From an uncultured Bacteroidia bacterium (GTDB lineage: Bacteria > Bacteroidota > Bacteroidia > Bacteroidales > ML635J-15): a stretch of DNA of 49,285 nt. The translations under genes were made by a program, and so were the position numbers. The stretch is from positions 1 through 49,285 of the forward strand of contig CACYQN010000025.1 in the NCBI GenBank assembly GCA_902776565.1, written 5' to 3'. Of the stretch, positions 16,540-25,279 are shown piece after piece. The notes below the pieces were generated by a model. The model did not search any database and had not been told where the DNA came from. It saw only the letters and a list, made by a program, of their open reading frames with translations. Numbering within the stretch: the first letter of the stretch is position 1; each line of letters starts with the position of its first letter.

Positions 16540-17751
16540 AAGAGAACCATATCAATCATACCGCTTATTCTGCTGTTAGCCACGGCATTCGCGCAGCAGC
16601 CCGACAAGGCAAAATATGCAGCATCGCCAGCAGGATTTATGCAGAAGGAAATAATGAAGGACATCACCGGCAAGGAAGGCGACGCGCCGAACAGAAAGTC
16701 GTTCGTAATGGACTTCGACGGCAAGACCTACCCCACCGACCCTGCCAAATACACAACTGTATGGCACAACGACCCTGTATCGCAAGGACTTAGCGGCACC
16801 TGCTGGGCATACTCGGCAACCTCGTTTATGGAAAGCGAGGCCTACCGCAAAAGCGGACATCAGGTGAAACTGTCGGAAATGTTCACGGTTTACTGGGAAT
16901 ATGTAGCCCGTGCCGAGGAATTTGTAAAAACACGCGGTAAAACCGAACTTGGCGAAGGCAGCGAATCGAACGCCATCAAGCGCGTGATGTTCAACCACGG
17001 ACTTATGCCCTACTCTGCCTACAACGGTCTGAAGGAAGGACAGAAATACAACAACCATGTGAAGCTTTTCTCCGAGTTCAAGGCTTATCTCGACGAAGTT
17101 GCGAACAAAAACCTCTGGGACGATGATGTCATTGGCAAAGTAAAGGAAATCCTCGACCGCAACATCTGCACGCCTCCCGAAACATTCATCTACGAAGGCA
17201 AGACCTACACCCCGAAATCGTTCATGGATGAATATCTGAAAGTCAAGCCGAACGACTATTTCAGCTTCATGTCGTTCAAGAAATACCCGTACAACCAGCG
17301 CCACGAACTCGAAGAACCCGACAACTGGTGGCATAGCAACGAATACTACAACATTTCGCTCGACGACTACATCTGGATTATCCGCAACGCAATTACAAAC
17401 GGCTATTCGGTAAGCCTCTGCGGCGACACCTCCGAACCCGGCTATGTGAAGGAAACCGAAGTCGGCATAATCCCAACTTTCGACATTCCAGCCAAGTACA
17501 TCAACGCCGACTCACGCGAAATGCGTCTCGAAAACGGTTGCACCACCGACGACCACTGCATTCAGATTGTTGGTTACCAAAAGATTAAAAATCAATACTG
17601 GTACTTGATAAAGGATTCTGGTTCGGGGGGAATGGACGGTGCACACCGTGGTTACCGCTTCTACAGCGAGGACTACATCAAGCTGAAAATGATAAACATA
17701 ATGGTAAATGTCGATGCCGCAAGGAAAATCCTTGACGGAATAATAAAATGA
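16537..17751 (+). CDS. Exported papain-like (C1B, bleomycin-hydrolase-type) cysteine protease
   Basis: A 404-residue protein with a signal peptide (MKRTISIIPLILLLATAFAQ). The papain-type active site is visible: Gln83 and Cys89 in SQGLSGTCWAYSATSFMESE, and His340 in TDDHCIQIVGY. The third position, normally Asn in NSW, reads WYLIKDSGSGG, with Asp360 in its place. Order and length fit the C1B group, whose cytoplasmic members trim peptides as aminopeptidases; this one is probably periplasmic or surface-exposed. No T9SS tail is seen. Codons are more G+C-rich than in the lipoprotein gene just upstream. Confidence 0.85.
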   Translation: MKRTISIIPLILLLATAFAQQPDKAKYAASPAGFMQKEIMKDITGKEGDAPNRKSFVMDFDGKTYPTDPAKYTTVWHNDPVSQGLSGTCWAYSATSFMESEAYRKSGHQVKLSEMFTVYWEYVARAEEFVKTRGKTELGEGSESNAIKRVMFNHGLMPYSAYNGLKEGQKYNNHVKLFSEFKAYLDEVANKNLWDDDVIGKVKEILDRNICTPPETFIYEGKTYTPKSFMDEYLKVKPNDYFSFMSFKKYPYNQRHELEEPDNWWHSNEYYNISLDDYIWIIRNAITNGYSVSLCGDTSEPGYVKETEVGIIPTFDIPAKYINADSREMRLENGCTTDDHCIQIVGYQKIKNQYWYLIKDSGSGGMDGAHRGYRFYSEDYIKLKMINIMVNVDAARKILDGIIK

Positions 17752-17990
17752 AAGTATATAAACATAATACAATAATAGCAACGAAGGAGATTGCTCGCAA
17801 GCTTCGCGAGGTTGCAGGCAACGTTTCGGATAGGTTAATTCACACAGCTCCCCGTTCCGTATCGCTGGTTCATTATACCTTCCGAAATGACATCCCTTTC
17901 GTCATTCCGCAAAACAGAACGAACAGCATAAGGCACATTGCTTGTGAGTTCGTTTGTGCGGAATCCCCTAATAAACAAAACAAACCATGA
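17748..17990 (+). CDS. Possible 80-residue ORF coupled to both neighbours, made of repeat sequence
   Basis: The frame starts at ATG 17748, which overlaps the protease stop (ATGA). It ends at TGA 17988-17990, overlapping the queE start (ATGA again). The product, MKVYKHNTIIATKEIARKLR…, resembles no known family. Most of the frame consists of modules also found in non-coding sequence at 31410-31593, so it may be an accident of a dispersed repeat rather than a gene. Confidence 0.25.
   Translation: MKVYKHNTIIATKEIARKLREVAGNVSDRLIHTAPRSVSLVHYTFRNDIPFVIPQNRTNSIRHIACEFVCAESPNKQNKP
17790..17967. repeat. Dispersed repeat locus 1 (module order A-C-B)
   Basis: Three modules shared with 31410-31593. A: ATTGCTCGCAAGCTTCG at 17790-17806 (16/17 identical). 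C: GCTCCCCGTTCCGTATCGC at 17847-17865 (19/19). B: 17920-17948, starting CGAACAGCA and ending TTGCTTGTGAG (26/29), with weaker similarity continuing to 17967. Confidence 0.8.
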
Positions 17991-18616
17991 CAGAAGAATT
18001 CATAAACGAACTGAAAAACGACAAAATTCCCGTACTCGAGGAATTCTACACCATACAGGGCGAAGGCTTCAACAGTGGAAAAGCCGCCTACTTTGTGCGC
18101 TTGGGCGGATGCGACCTTGCCTGCCGCTGGTGCGACTCGAAGGAATCGTGGGTTCCACGCCTCGACCAGTTTGTAAAGATAAGCGACATTATCGAGCGCG
18201 TAAGGCAGACCACTGCCGACACCATTGTCGTAACAGGCGGAGAACCACTAATTTACAACTTCAACCGTTTTACAGAACTTTCGCGTAAAGCAGGCATAAC
18301 CACAATGATAGAAACCAGCGGAGCGCACGAGTTCAGCGGTGTATGGGACTGGATTTGCGTATCGCCCAAGAAGCAGATGCCACCTCTGCCCGAGTTCTAC
18401 CAGCTTGCCAACGAACTGAAAGTCGTGATTTTCGATGAAACCGACCTCGAATGGGCAGAAAAATGCTCGAAGAAGGTCAGCGGACGCTGCGAACTATACC
18501 TACAGCCCGAATGGAGTCAGTTCAAACGCACCGGCGACATGGTTGTCAATTATGTGAAGAAAAATCCGAAGTGGAAGATTTCGGTGCAGATGCATAAGTT
18601 CCTGAGGATACCATAA
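17987..18616 (+). CDS. queE: 7-carboxy-7-deazaguanine synthase (radical SAM), QueE
   Basis: A 209-residue radical SAM enzyme that converts 6-carboxytetrahydropterin to 7-carboxy-7-deazaguanine in queuosine/preQ0 synthesis. The signature FYTIQGEGFNSGKAAYFVRLGGCDLACRWCDS holds Cys42, Cys46 and Cys49. The CxxxCxxC spacing differs by a residue or two among QueE subtypes. VTGGEPL follows as the SAM-binding GGE motif. Length is normal for the family. queC and queD are not in this window and no preQ1 riboswitch is visible. Confidence 0.92.
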   Translation: MTEEFINELKNDKIPVLEEFYTIQGEGFNSGKAAYFVRLGGCDLACRWCDSKESWVPRLDQFVKISDIIERVRQTTADTIVVTGGEPLIYNFNRFTELSRKAGITTMIETSGAHEFSGVWDWICVSPKKQMPPLPEFYQLANELKVVIFDETDLEWAEKCSKKVSGRCELYLQPEWSQFKRTGDMVVNYVKKNPKWKISVQMHKFLRIP

Positions 18617-18672
18617 AGGGATTTTAGATTGACAATTTATGCTGGTAATTGATTTTTGTTACAAAAAATTAC

Positions 18673-18680
18673 TACCTTTG
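18673..18680 (+). promoter_or_regulatory. -7 box of the BspA-like gene
   Basis: TACCTTTG matches TAnnTTTG, 22 bp before ATG 18703. A TTTG at 18655-18658 is closer than the usual -33 spacing. Confidence 0.55.
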
Positions 18681-18702
18681 TCATCATCAAAAAAGTAACA
18701 TT

Positions 18703-21117
18703 ATGAAACGATTTCTTTTAACACTCGTTACCACCATATTATACTTCGTATCAGCATACGCCTTTGATTTTTCGGCTCTAAACGAAAACATGCAAAGGTT
18801 GTATTACAATATAACATCAGACACTATACCTTATACCGTTATGGTAACATATCAAATGGATAATTATCCTTATTACTACACAACTCCTACTGGAGATCTT
18901 ATAATTCCAGAAACTGTCACGAATGAAAATATTACCTACACTGTTACTAGCATTGACAATCATGCTTTTTTTCATTGCAACAGATTGACATCACTAACAA
19001 TCCCCAGCACCATAACAAGCATAACGACAGGAGCTTTTAACGGTTGCGGAGGATTGACATCAATTTCAGTTGACGAAGGCAATATGGTATACGATTCTCG
19101 CGAAAACTGCAATGCAATAATCGAAACGGAAACAAATAAAATAATCGTCGGATGCAAAAATTCATTCATTCCAAATTCGGTGACCGCCATAGGCAGGTAC
19201 GCATTCAATGGAAGTATCGAATTGACATCCATAACAATACCAAATTCAGTAACTAACATCGATTATGATGCTTTTAGCGATTGTGACAGTCTGTCCTCAG
19301 TATACTATTTAGGCAACCTTACGGAATGGCTTAGTATTACATTTGGGAACCACGCAATCCCCTCCAACCATAGTTTGTACATTGACAACGAATTAGTTAC
19401 CGAAATTGTCATTCCCGAATCCATAACTGAGATACATAATAATGCATTCGAAAGAGTTACAAGCTTGACATCGGTAACGATACATAATTCAGTTACAACT
19501 ATTGGATATTCGGCATTTTGTTATTGTACAGGACTAACATCATTAACAATACCCAATTCAGTCAGAAGTATCGGAAATTGGACCTTTATTGGCTGTAGCG
19601 GACTAACATCAGTAGTTATAGGCAACTCTTTAAGGACAATTCCAAGCTGGTCATTTAAAGAATGTACGAACCTAACATCATTAACAATAGGTAATTCTGT
19701 AACCACTATTGACTTTTCCGCATTCATGAATTGCGAAAATTTGACGACATTAGTAATTCCTAATTCAGTCACAAGCATTGAGATTGGAGCATTTTCCCAT
19801 TGCTATAAACTAACAACGGTAACTCTAGGCAACCATGTTACAAGAATAGAAGGCCACGCTTTTTATGACTGCAATATGATTTCAAATGTATATGCAAATC
19901 CTACGACTCCACCATACCTCAGTTCTTTTAATTTTAATACAAACGCAACAATATGGGTTCCATGCGGCTTGGTTGCGACATACGCAAATTCTGAATATTG
20001 GGACAATTACCACGACATTCGAGACCGACAGCCGTACATACTAAATGTAACAAGCGAAAACTACCAACGAGGAACGGCCGAAATAGTACAGCCACCCGAT
20101 TGTACCGATGGAACTGCAATTATATCGGCGACGCCAAACCAACATTACAACTTCACCAGATGGGCAGACGGCAACACCGACAATCCACGAACAATTACAG
20201 TAACCGAGGACACTTCATTTACTGCCATATTTACCCCCGACTTGCATACCATTACTGTTGTCTCTGCCGATGAAACTATGGGAACCGTAACGGGAGGCGG
20301 AATTTTCGAATACGGTGCCGAAATATTTATCGATGCAACACCAACGGAAGGCTACGGTTTTGCATTTTGGAGCGACGGCAACTCGGAATACCGACGCATG
20401 ATAACCGTCACCAGCGATGCAACATATATCGCAAATTTCGGCGTACTGCGCACAATCACCGTCTCGTCAGCAAACAACGACTACGGCACGACCACTGGCA
20501 GTGGAATATACGCCGAAGGAGCAACGATTGAAATAGTGGCAATTCCTACCGAACATTATCATTTTGTGGAATGGGACGACAGTAGCACCGACAATCCGCG
20601 CATGATTACCGTAACCGAGGATGCCGAATACATTGCTTCATTTGCCATTGACCAGTTCTCGATTACAGTGGTGCCGGCAGATACTGCACAAGGGACTACA
20701 AGTGAAGGTGGAATCTTCGAATACGGTACGGAAATACAAATAGAAGCAACGCCAAACGAAGGTTTTGAGTTTTCGGCTTGGAATGATAGCAACACCGACA
20801 ATCCGCGAACAATTACCGTTACCGAAAATGCCACATACCGTGCATATTTTATCGCCACAAGTGTAGAAGAAAATGCAACATCCAGCATTACAATCTACCC
20901 TAACCCTGCAAACGATATTATCACAATAGTTTCGCAGGAACCAATCTCAAGTATAGAGTTTATTAATGCGGATGGAGTTGTTGTTTCCCAGCAAGAATGT
21001 CACGGAAATGGCGCATATATCAATGTATCAAATTTGCCCAATGGAATTTATTTTGCAAAAATACATATGGCGGATGGCAATCATATCAAGACTTTAAGAT
21101 TTGTAAAACAAATTTAA
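18703..21117 (+). CDS. BspA-like LRR surface protein with InlB-type repeats and T9SS sorting domain
   Basis: An 804-residue cell-surface protein. A signal peptide (MKRFLLTLVTTILYFVSAYA) is followed by about a dozen 23-residue LRR_5 (BspA-type) repeats such as LTSLTIPNSVRSIGNWTFIGCSG, spanning roughly residues 85-420. Next come four ~72-residue divergent InlB/Listeria-Bacteroides-type repeats, each ending in a pattern like W.DGNTDNPRTITVTEDA.Y.A.F (residues ~450-720). The end is a T9SS type-A sorting domain (IYPNPANDIITI … GIYFAKI … LRFVKQI). Such proteins bind host matrix or other bacteria in oral species; the target here is unknown. ATG 18703 begins the signal peptide and follows the -7 box. 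Confidence 0.88.
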   Translation: MKRFLLTLVTTILYFVSAYAFDFSALNENMQRLYYNITSDTIPYTVMVTYQMDNYPYYYTTPTGDLIIPETVTNENITYTVTSIDNHAFFHCNRLTSLTIPSTITSITTGAFNGCGGLTSISVDEGNMVYDSRENCNAIIETETNKIIVGCKNSFIPNSVTAIGRYAFNGSIELTSITIPNSVTNIDYDAFSDCDSLSSVYYLGNLTEWLSITFGNHAIPSNHSLYIDNELVTEIVIPESITEIHNNAFERVTSLTSVTIHNSVTTIGYSAFCYCTGLTSLTIPNSVRSIGNWTFIGCSGLTSVVIGNSLRTIPSWSFKECTNLTSLTIGNSVTTIDFSAFMNCENLTTLVIPNSVTSIEIGAFSHCYKLTTVTLGNHVTRIEGHAFYDCNMISNVYANPTTPPYLSSFNFNTNATIWVPCGLVATYANSEYWDNYHDIRDRQPYILNVTSENYQRGTAEIVQPPDCTDGTAIISATPNQHYNFTRWADGNTDNPRTITVTEDTSFTAIFTPDLHTITVVSADETMGTVTGGGIFEYGAEIFIDATPTEGYGFAFWSDGNSEYRRMITVTSDATYIANFGVLRTITVSSANNDYGTTTGSGIYAEGATIEIVAIPTEHYHFVEWDDSSTDNPRMITVTEDAEYIASFAIDQFSITVVPADTAQGTTSEGGIFEYGTEIQIEATPNEGFEFSAWNDSNTDNPRTITVTENATYRAYFIATSVEENATSSITIYPNPANDIITIVSQEPISSIEFINADGVVVSQQECHGNGAYINVSNLPNGIYFAKIHMADGNHIKTLRFVKQI

Positions 21118-21120
21118 CAT

Positions 21121-21175
21121 AAAAAAAGAATCGCCCTCCAAACCGCAGTACAATTCCGCGGATGTTGGAAGGCGA
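21121..21175 (-). terminator. Terminator of the HicB-like gene (minus strand)
   Basis: TCGCCCTCCAA (21131-21141) pairs, with one mismatch, with TTGGAAGGCGA (21165-21175), with an inner CCGC/GCGG stem. On the minus strand it is followed by a T-run (plus-strand A at 21121-21127). It sits just after the BspA-like gene on the opposite strand. Confidence 0.65.
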
Positions 21176-21198
21176 CTCAAGTATGTCACAAAATTAAA

Positions 21199-21414
21199 CT
21201 AAATTTCCACCTTTCGATAAAAAATATTTTTCCAGTCGAGGTCTTTCTCGATTTCTTCTTTTCGATAGTCAACGACGAGGCTAATAGCCTCCTTCATGTT
21301 CGACAAAAGTTCCTCAAGCGAGCGACCTTGGCTAAACGCACCTCGCACCTCAACGCATTGTCCGATGTACCATTTGGACTTTTGGTCTTTAAAAACAGCA
21401 ACTGTAAATTCCAT
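21199..21414 (-). CDS. HicB-like (UPF0150) small protein, without a HicA partner
   Basis: A 71-residue protein with the HicB N-terminal fold: FTVAVFKDQKSKWYIGQCVEVRGAFSQGRSLEELLSNMKEAISLVVDY. It matches the ferredoxin-like half of HicB antitoxins, but there is no C-terminal DNA-binding domain. The ~115 bp upstream before the tRNA genes is too short to encode HicA, so this is an orphan. ATG 21414 gives the family-typical start; ATG 21456 would add 14 residues. Confidence 0.7.
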   Translation of the reverse strand: MEFTVAVFKDQKSKWYIGQCVEVRGAFSQGRSLEELLSNMKEAISLVVDYRKEEIEKDLDWKNIFYRKVEI

Positions 21415-21510
21415 AAAATTTATTTCAACATCAATTTCGACAACCCCTTCGCACATCAAATTCTGCGAAACGAAAATAAACTTTTATTTTGTGGCTCACA
21501 AAAAAATATA

Positions 21511-21518
21511 TAATTTTG
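21511..21518 (+). promoter_or_regulatory. -7 box of the tRNA-Val pair
   Basis: TAATTTTG lies 11 bp before the mature tRNA 5' end at 21530, the expected distance for a tRNA promoter. Confidence 0.6.
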
Positions 21519-21529
21519 CACCCACATTC

Positions 21530-21604
21530 GATCTGTTAGCTCAGTTGGTTTAGAGCGCTTGCTTGACAGGCAAGAGGTCACAAGTTCAAATCTTGTACAG
21601 ATCA
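21530..21604 (+). tRNA. tRNA-Val (GAC anticodon)
   Basis: The acceptor stem GATCTGT (21530-21536) pairs with ACAGATC (21597-21603). The D-arm TAGCTCAGTTGG and T-arm GTTCAAATC are standard. The anticodon loop TTGACAG puts GAC at 21565-21567, reading GUC/GUU valine codons. CCA is not encoded. Confidence 0.95.
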
Positions 21605-21617
21605 CTTTTCTTTTTTT

Positions 21618-21692
21618 GGTCTGTTAGCTCAGTTGGTTCAGAGCGCTTCCTTCACACGGAAGAGGTCAACAGTTCGAATCTGCTACAGACCA
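21618..21692 (+). tRNA. tRNA-Val (CAC anticodon)
   Basis: The acceptor stem GGTCTGT (21618-21624) pairs with ACAGACC (21685-21691). The anticodon loop TTCACAC puts CAC at 21653-21655, reading GUG. It is 13 bp after the first tRNA-Val and nearly identical outside the anticodon and T stems, so the pair looks like a tandem duplication with changed anticodon. Confidence 0.95.
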
Positions 21693-21698
21693 CCGGAG

Positions 21699-21719
21699 CC
21701 CGGCAATAGTCGGGTTTTT
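21699..21719 (+). terminator. Terminator after the tRNA-Val pair
   Basis: CCCGGC (21699-21704) and GTCGGG (21709-21714) form a 6-bp stem with one G-T pair and an AATA loop, then TTTTT. Confidence 0.8.
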
Positions 21720-21745
21720 CTTTTTAGCCACAAAATATTGTGGCT

Positions 21746-23629
21746 TTACTCAAGCATTTCGGCAAGTTCCAACCAACGCATCTCCTTTTCATCAATACTA
21801 TCAATCAGTTTCGAGTATTCCGACGACTTGGCAGCAATCTCAAACGGCGAAAACCGTCCCGAATTAAGTTCCTCCTCCATTGCGACACGCTTGGCATTCA
21901 TTTCCTCAATTTCCTTTTCAAGCATATCATATTCGCGCTGGTCCTTGTACGAAAGTTTCTTCTTGGGCGCATTTGCAGGCTTGCGAGACTCGACATTCGC
22001 TTCTTTTGCAGGCTTTTCCTCCTTAGGTTGTGTTGTTCCCAAATACCTTATGTATGCATCAGAATCGCGGAACTGCGTGTAATTTCCCGGAAAATCGGAA
22101 ATCTTACCATCGCCTTCAAACACAAACAGATGGTCAACAATCTTGTCCATAAAGAAGCGGTCGTGAGAAACTATTATGACAGTTGCGTCAATCATCGTGA
22201 GATATTCTTCCAGCACTTGCAAGGTTGTGATGTCCAGGTCGTTGGTAGGCTCGTCCATTATCAGCACATTGGGCTGCTGGATTAACACCGTGCAAAGATA
22301 CAACCTGCGTTTTTCGCCACCGCTAAGCTTGCGCACAAGCGTATGCTGCATATCGCCAGTGAACATAAAGTAGTTGAGCAGTCCCGATGCCGAAAAACTC
22401 TTGCCGTCGCGCAACTTCACATCGTCTGAAATCTTGCGGACAATGTCGATGGGCTTGTCATCGTCGTTGAAAGCAATGCCTTCCTGAGTGTAGTAGGCAA
22501 ATTTCACCGTCTGCCCGATTTCAATATGACCGCTGTCGGGAGCAAGATTTCCAGTAATCAAATTTAGGAAAGTCGTCTTCCCCACTCCGTTGCGACCGAC
22601 AATTCCAATTTTCTCGCCGCGCGAAACCTTGTACGAAAATTCACTGATAATCTTTTGGTTACCAAACGATTTCGACACATTATAAATATCAATGATTTTC
22701 TTGCCAAGGCGCTGGTTTGCAACATCGAATTCAAGTTTTCGGTTGTCGATGCGCTGTGAAGCCCGAGCCTTCAGGTTTTCGAACTCATCGATGCGGTATT
22801 TTGCCTTGTGTGAACGAGCCTTCGGCATACGGCGAATCCACTCCTGCTCGGTACGCATCAGGTTTTGCGCCCGCTCAATGTTGGCCTGCAAATTCTCGAT
22901 ACGCTCGGCACGCTTTTCCACATAATAGGTGTAATTTCCTGAATATGAGTATATGTTACCGCCATCCATCTCGATTATGGTATCGCAAATACGGTCGAGG
23001 AAATAGCGGTCGTGCGTTACCATAAATATTGTGATATTGGCAACAGAAAGGTAATCTTCGAGCCATTCTATCACATTGAGGTCCAACTGGTTAGTTGGTT
23101 CATCAAGGATTAGCAGCTGAGGCTCGCAAATAAGCAGTCCTGCAAGTGCCACGCGTTTTTTCTGTCCACCGCTGAGAGCACCGATTTTCTTGTCGAGGTC
23201 GTGGATGTCGAGTTTGCCAAGAATTTGTTTGACACGCGATTCGTAGTCCCAAGCATTTAGGGCGTCCATCTTGTCTAGCAGCGACGGTAGAACCTCGTGC
23301 GATTCGGAATAAAGGCAGTCGTTGTACTGGCGGATGGTCTGGGTGATTTCGTTTTCGAGCACAAACACAGCATCAAGCACCGTACGGTCGGGATTCATGT
23401 CAATTTCCTGTGGAAGATAGCCGATTCGCACATCGCGCCGACGGCTAAGGCTTCCACCATCAGGAGAATCGGCACCAGCAAGTATGTTCAGCAATGAGGT
23501 TTTTCCCGTACCGTTCTTGGCGACAAGAGCTATTTTCTGCCCCTCGCCAATACTAAGGCTTATGTTTTCGAACAGCAGTTTGTCGCCGTACCGCTTGCTA
23601 ATGTTTTCCGCCTGAAGAAGACTTTCCAT
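21746..23629 (-). CDS. ABC-F family ATPase, Uup-like
   Basis: A 627-residue soluble protein with two ABC domains and no membrane segments. Domain 1 has Walker A AKNGTGKT (37-44), signature LSGGQ (152-156) and Walker B LLILDEPTNQLD (172-183). Domain 2 has GRNGVGKTT, LSGGEKRR and LIMDEPTNDLD. A basic interdomain linker contains RRMPKARSHKAKYR. The C-terminal ~90 residues form a Lys/Glu-rich coiled coil (YKDQREYDMLEKEIEEMNAKR), typical of Uup. ABC-F proteins act on ribosomes or, for Uup, in branched-DNA processing, so the exact job is open. No clear promoter box precedes it; a small inverted repeat lies at 23645-23665. Confidence 0.9.
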   Translation of the reverse strand: MESLLQAENISKRYGDKLLFENISLSIGEGQKIALVAKNGTGKTSLLNILAGADSPDGGSLSRRRDVRIGYLPQEIDMNPDRTVLDAVFVLENEITQTIRQYNDCLYSESHEVLPSLLDKMDALNAWDYESRVKQILGKLDIHDLDKKIGALSGGQKKRVALAGLLICEPQLLILDEPTNQLDLNVIEWLEDYLSVANITIFMVTHDRYFLDRICDTIIEMDGGNIYSYSGNYTYYVEKRAERIENLQANIERAQNLMRTEQEWIRRMPKARSHKAKYRIDEFENLKARASQRIDNRKLEFDVANQRLGKKIIDIYNVSKSFGNQKIISEFSYKVSRGEKIGIVGRNGVGKTTFLNLITGNLAPDSGHIEIGQTVKFAYYTQEGIAFNDDDKPIDIVRKISDDVKLRDGKSFSASGLLNYFMFTGDMQHTLVRKLSGGEKRRLYLCTVLIQQPNVLIMDEPTNDLDITTLQVLEEYLTMIDATVIIVSHDRFFMDKIVDHLFVFEGDGKISDFPGNYTQFRDSDAYIRYLGTTQPKEEKPAKEANVESRKPANAPKKKLSYKDQREYDMLEKEIEEMNAKRVAMEEELNSGRFSPFEIAAKSSEYSKLIDSIDEKEMRWLELAEMLE

Positions 23630-23644
23630 ACTTTCTCTATTAGT

Positions 23645-23665
23645 TATGCTGAACTTGTTTCAGCA
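23645..23665. repeat. Short intergenic palindrome
   Basis: ATGCTGAA (23645-23652) and TTCAGCAT (23658-23665) flank CTTGT. It lacks a T-run and looks like the CTGAACTTGTTTCAG-type intergenic repeat frequent in Bacteroidota. Confidence 0.55.
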
Positions 23666-23754
23666 TCCGTTACAATAATCAAAACACCCCTTCGCTTTTC
23701 AGATCCTATCTTTAGACTACACTGCAATTCAGGATGAGAAAAGAGGAAACGGAT

Positions 23755-24450
23755 TCAAAATATCTTCCAAATCTTCTCATCCGGAAACGGAGCTTCGATG
23801 ACAATCTCCTCCTTTTTAACAGGATGGGTGAAGCGGATTCTTGCTGCATGAAGATTGATGCCTCCGTTTTTGTTCGAGCGCGGATAGCCGTACTTCAAAT
23901 CGCCACGGATAGGACAACCGATGTTTGCCAACTGGCAGCGAATCTGATGATGGCGTCCCGTATGCAAGTCTATCTCAAGGAGATAATATCTTTCGGAATG
24001 ACCAACAACCTTGTAAGAAAGACTTGACCGCTTTGCATCGGGATGCTTTTCGTCAACCACATACGACTTGTTCTGCTTGACATTGCGGTAAATGTAGTCC
24101 ACAAGCGTATCATTGTCCTTAGGTGGTTCGTTGCCGACAACTGCAAGATAAGTCTTATGGGCATCCTTTGTACGGAAGAGTTCGCTCAGTCGCGAAAGAG
24201 CCTTGCTTGTCTTTGCAAACAGAACCACACCGCTAACTGGTCGGTCGATCCGATGCGGCACACCTAGAAAAACATTCCCAGGCTTGTGGTCGCGCTCCTT
24301 GATGTAGGATTTCAGAATGTCGGACAAAGGTTTATCGCCAGTGTTGTCGCCCTGCACAATCTGCCCAGCCTGCTTGTTTACGGCAATGATGTGGTTGTCC
24401 TCGTACAGGATTTCAATCTCTTGCGAACTTGTATTCTGATTTTCTGCCAT
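23755..24450 (-). CDS. RluA-family pseudouridine synthase
   Basis: A 231-residue enzyme that isomerises uridine in RNA. The catalytic motif is HRIDRPVSG (residues 66-74) with Asp69, and LHTGRHHQIRCQL is the second family motif. It lacks the N-terminal S4 domain of RluC/RluD, so it belongs to the short RluA/TruC-like group; the target base cannot be told from sequence. It starts 16 bp after panB on the same strand and is probably expressed with it. Confidence 0.9.
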   Translation of the reverse strand: MAENQNTSSQEIEILYEDNHIIAVNKQAGQIVQGDNTGDKPLSDILKSYIKERDHKPGNVFLGVPHRIDRPVSGVVLFAKTSKALSRLSELFRTKDAHKTYLAVVGNEPPKDNDTLVDYIYRNVKQNKSYVVDEKHPDAKRSSLSYKVVGHSERYYLLEIDLHTGRHHQIRCQLANIGCPIRGDLKYGYPRSNKNGGINLHAARIRFTHPVKKEEIVIEAPFPDEKIWKIF

Positions 24451-24466
24451 AGTGCGACAAAATTTG

Positions 24467-25279
24467 TCAGTACTGCTCCTGTTCGTTGGGGAAATCGCCC
24501 GATTTCACATCGCTGATATAATTCGTTACCGCACCAGTTATCACGGCATCGAGGTCGGCATAGCGGCGAAGGAAACGCGGTGAAAATTCCTGCGTAATTC
24601 CCAGCATATCGTGCATTACAAGCACCTGACCGTCGGCGGCACCTGCACCAATGCCAATGATTGGAATTTTTATTTCGGAAACAATGCGCGAAGTAAGGCT
24701 TGCCGGAATTTTCTCAAGGACAATGGCAAAACAACCCAATTCCTGCAGCAGATAAGCATCCTCGACCAGACGAGAAGCCTCCTCATCGTCCTTTGCGCGT
24801 ACAGCGTATGTTCCGAACTTGTTTATGCTCTGTGGGGTTAGTCCCAGATGCCCCATTATCGGAATACCAGCCGAGAGGATTCTCTTTATCGATTCTTCCG
24901 ACTCCAATCCGCCTTCGAGTTTCACGGCTCCTGCACCAGTTTCCTTCATTATGCGGATAGCCGACGACAAAGCCTCCTTAGAATTGCTCTGATAAGTTCC
25001 AAACGGTAAATCCACAACTACCAAGGCACGGTCAACTGCACGAACAACACTTTTGGCATGGTAAATCATCTCGTCAAGAGTGATTGGCAAAGTCGTTTCG
25101 TAGCCAGCCATAACATTTGATGCCGAATCTCCGACAAGAATGACATCAATGCCAGCCTTGTCGATAATTTTAGCCATACTGTAGTCGTAGGCGGTGAGCA
25201 TCGAAATCTTTTCGCCACGATTCTTCATTTCCTGAAGAATGTGGGTTGTTACCTTCTTTATTTCCTTATGTACCGACAT
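24467..25279 (-). CDS. panB: 3-methyl-2-oxobutanoate hydroxymethyltransferase (PanB)
   Basis: A 270-residue enzyme of pantothenate/CoA synthesis that adds a hydroxymethyl group from methylene-tetrahydrofolate to 2-oxoisovalerate. Family motifs are clear: [58 protein letters not shown] and [19 protein letters not shown]. Length is normal. panC and panD are not present here, although a panC-type neighbourhood might be expected near the GT5-like gene at 38833. The promoter is at 25303-25310. Confidence 0.95.
   Translation of the reverse strand: MSVHKEIKKVTTHILQEMKNRGEKISMLTAYDYSMAKIIDKAGIDVILVGDSASNVMAGYETTLPITLDEMIYHAKSVVRAVDRALVVVDLPFGTYQSNSKEALSSAIRIMKETGAGAVKLEGGLESEESIKRILSAGIPIMGHLGLTPQSINKFGTYAVRAKDDEEASRLVEDAYLLQELGCFAIVLEKIPASLTSRIVSEIKIPIIGIGAGAADGQVLVMHDMLGITQEFSPRFLRRYADLDAVITGAVTNYISDVKSGDFPNEQEQY

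Noticed and set aside
17752..17986. Possible preQ1 riboswitch before queE
   Set aside because: The gap consists of dispersed repeat modules and a coupled frame; I see no compact preQ1-type hairpin with an A-rich tail.
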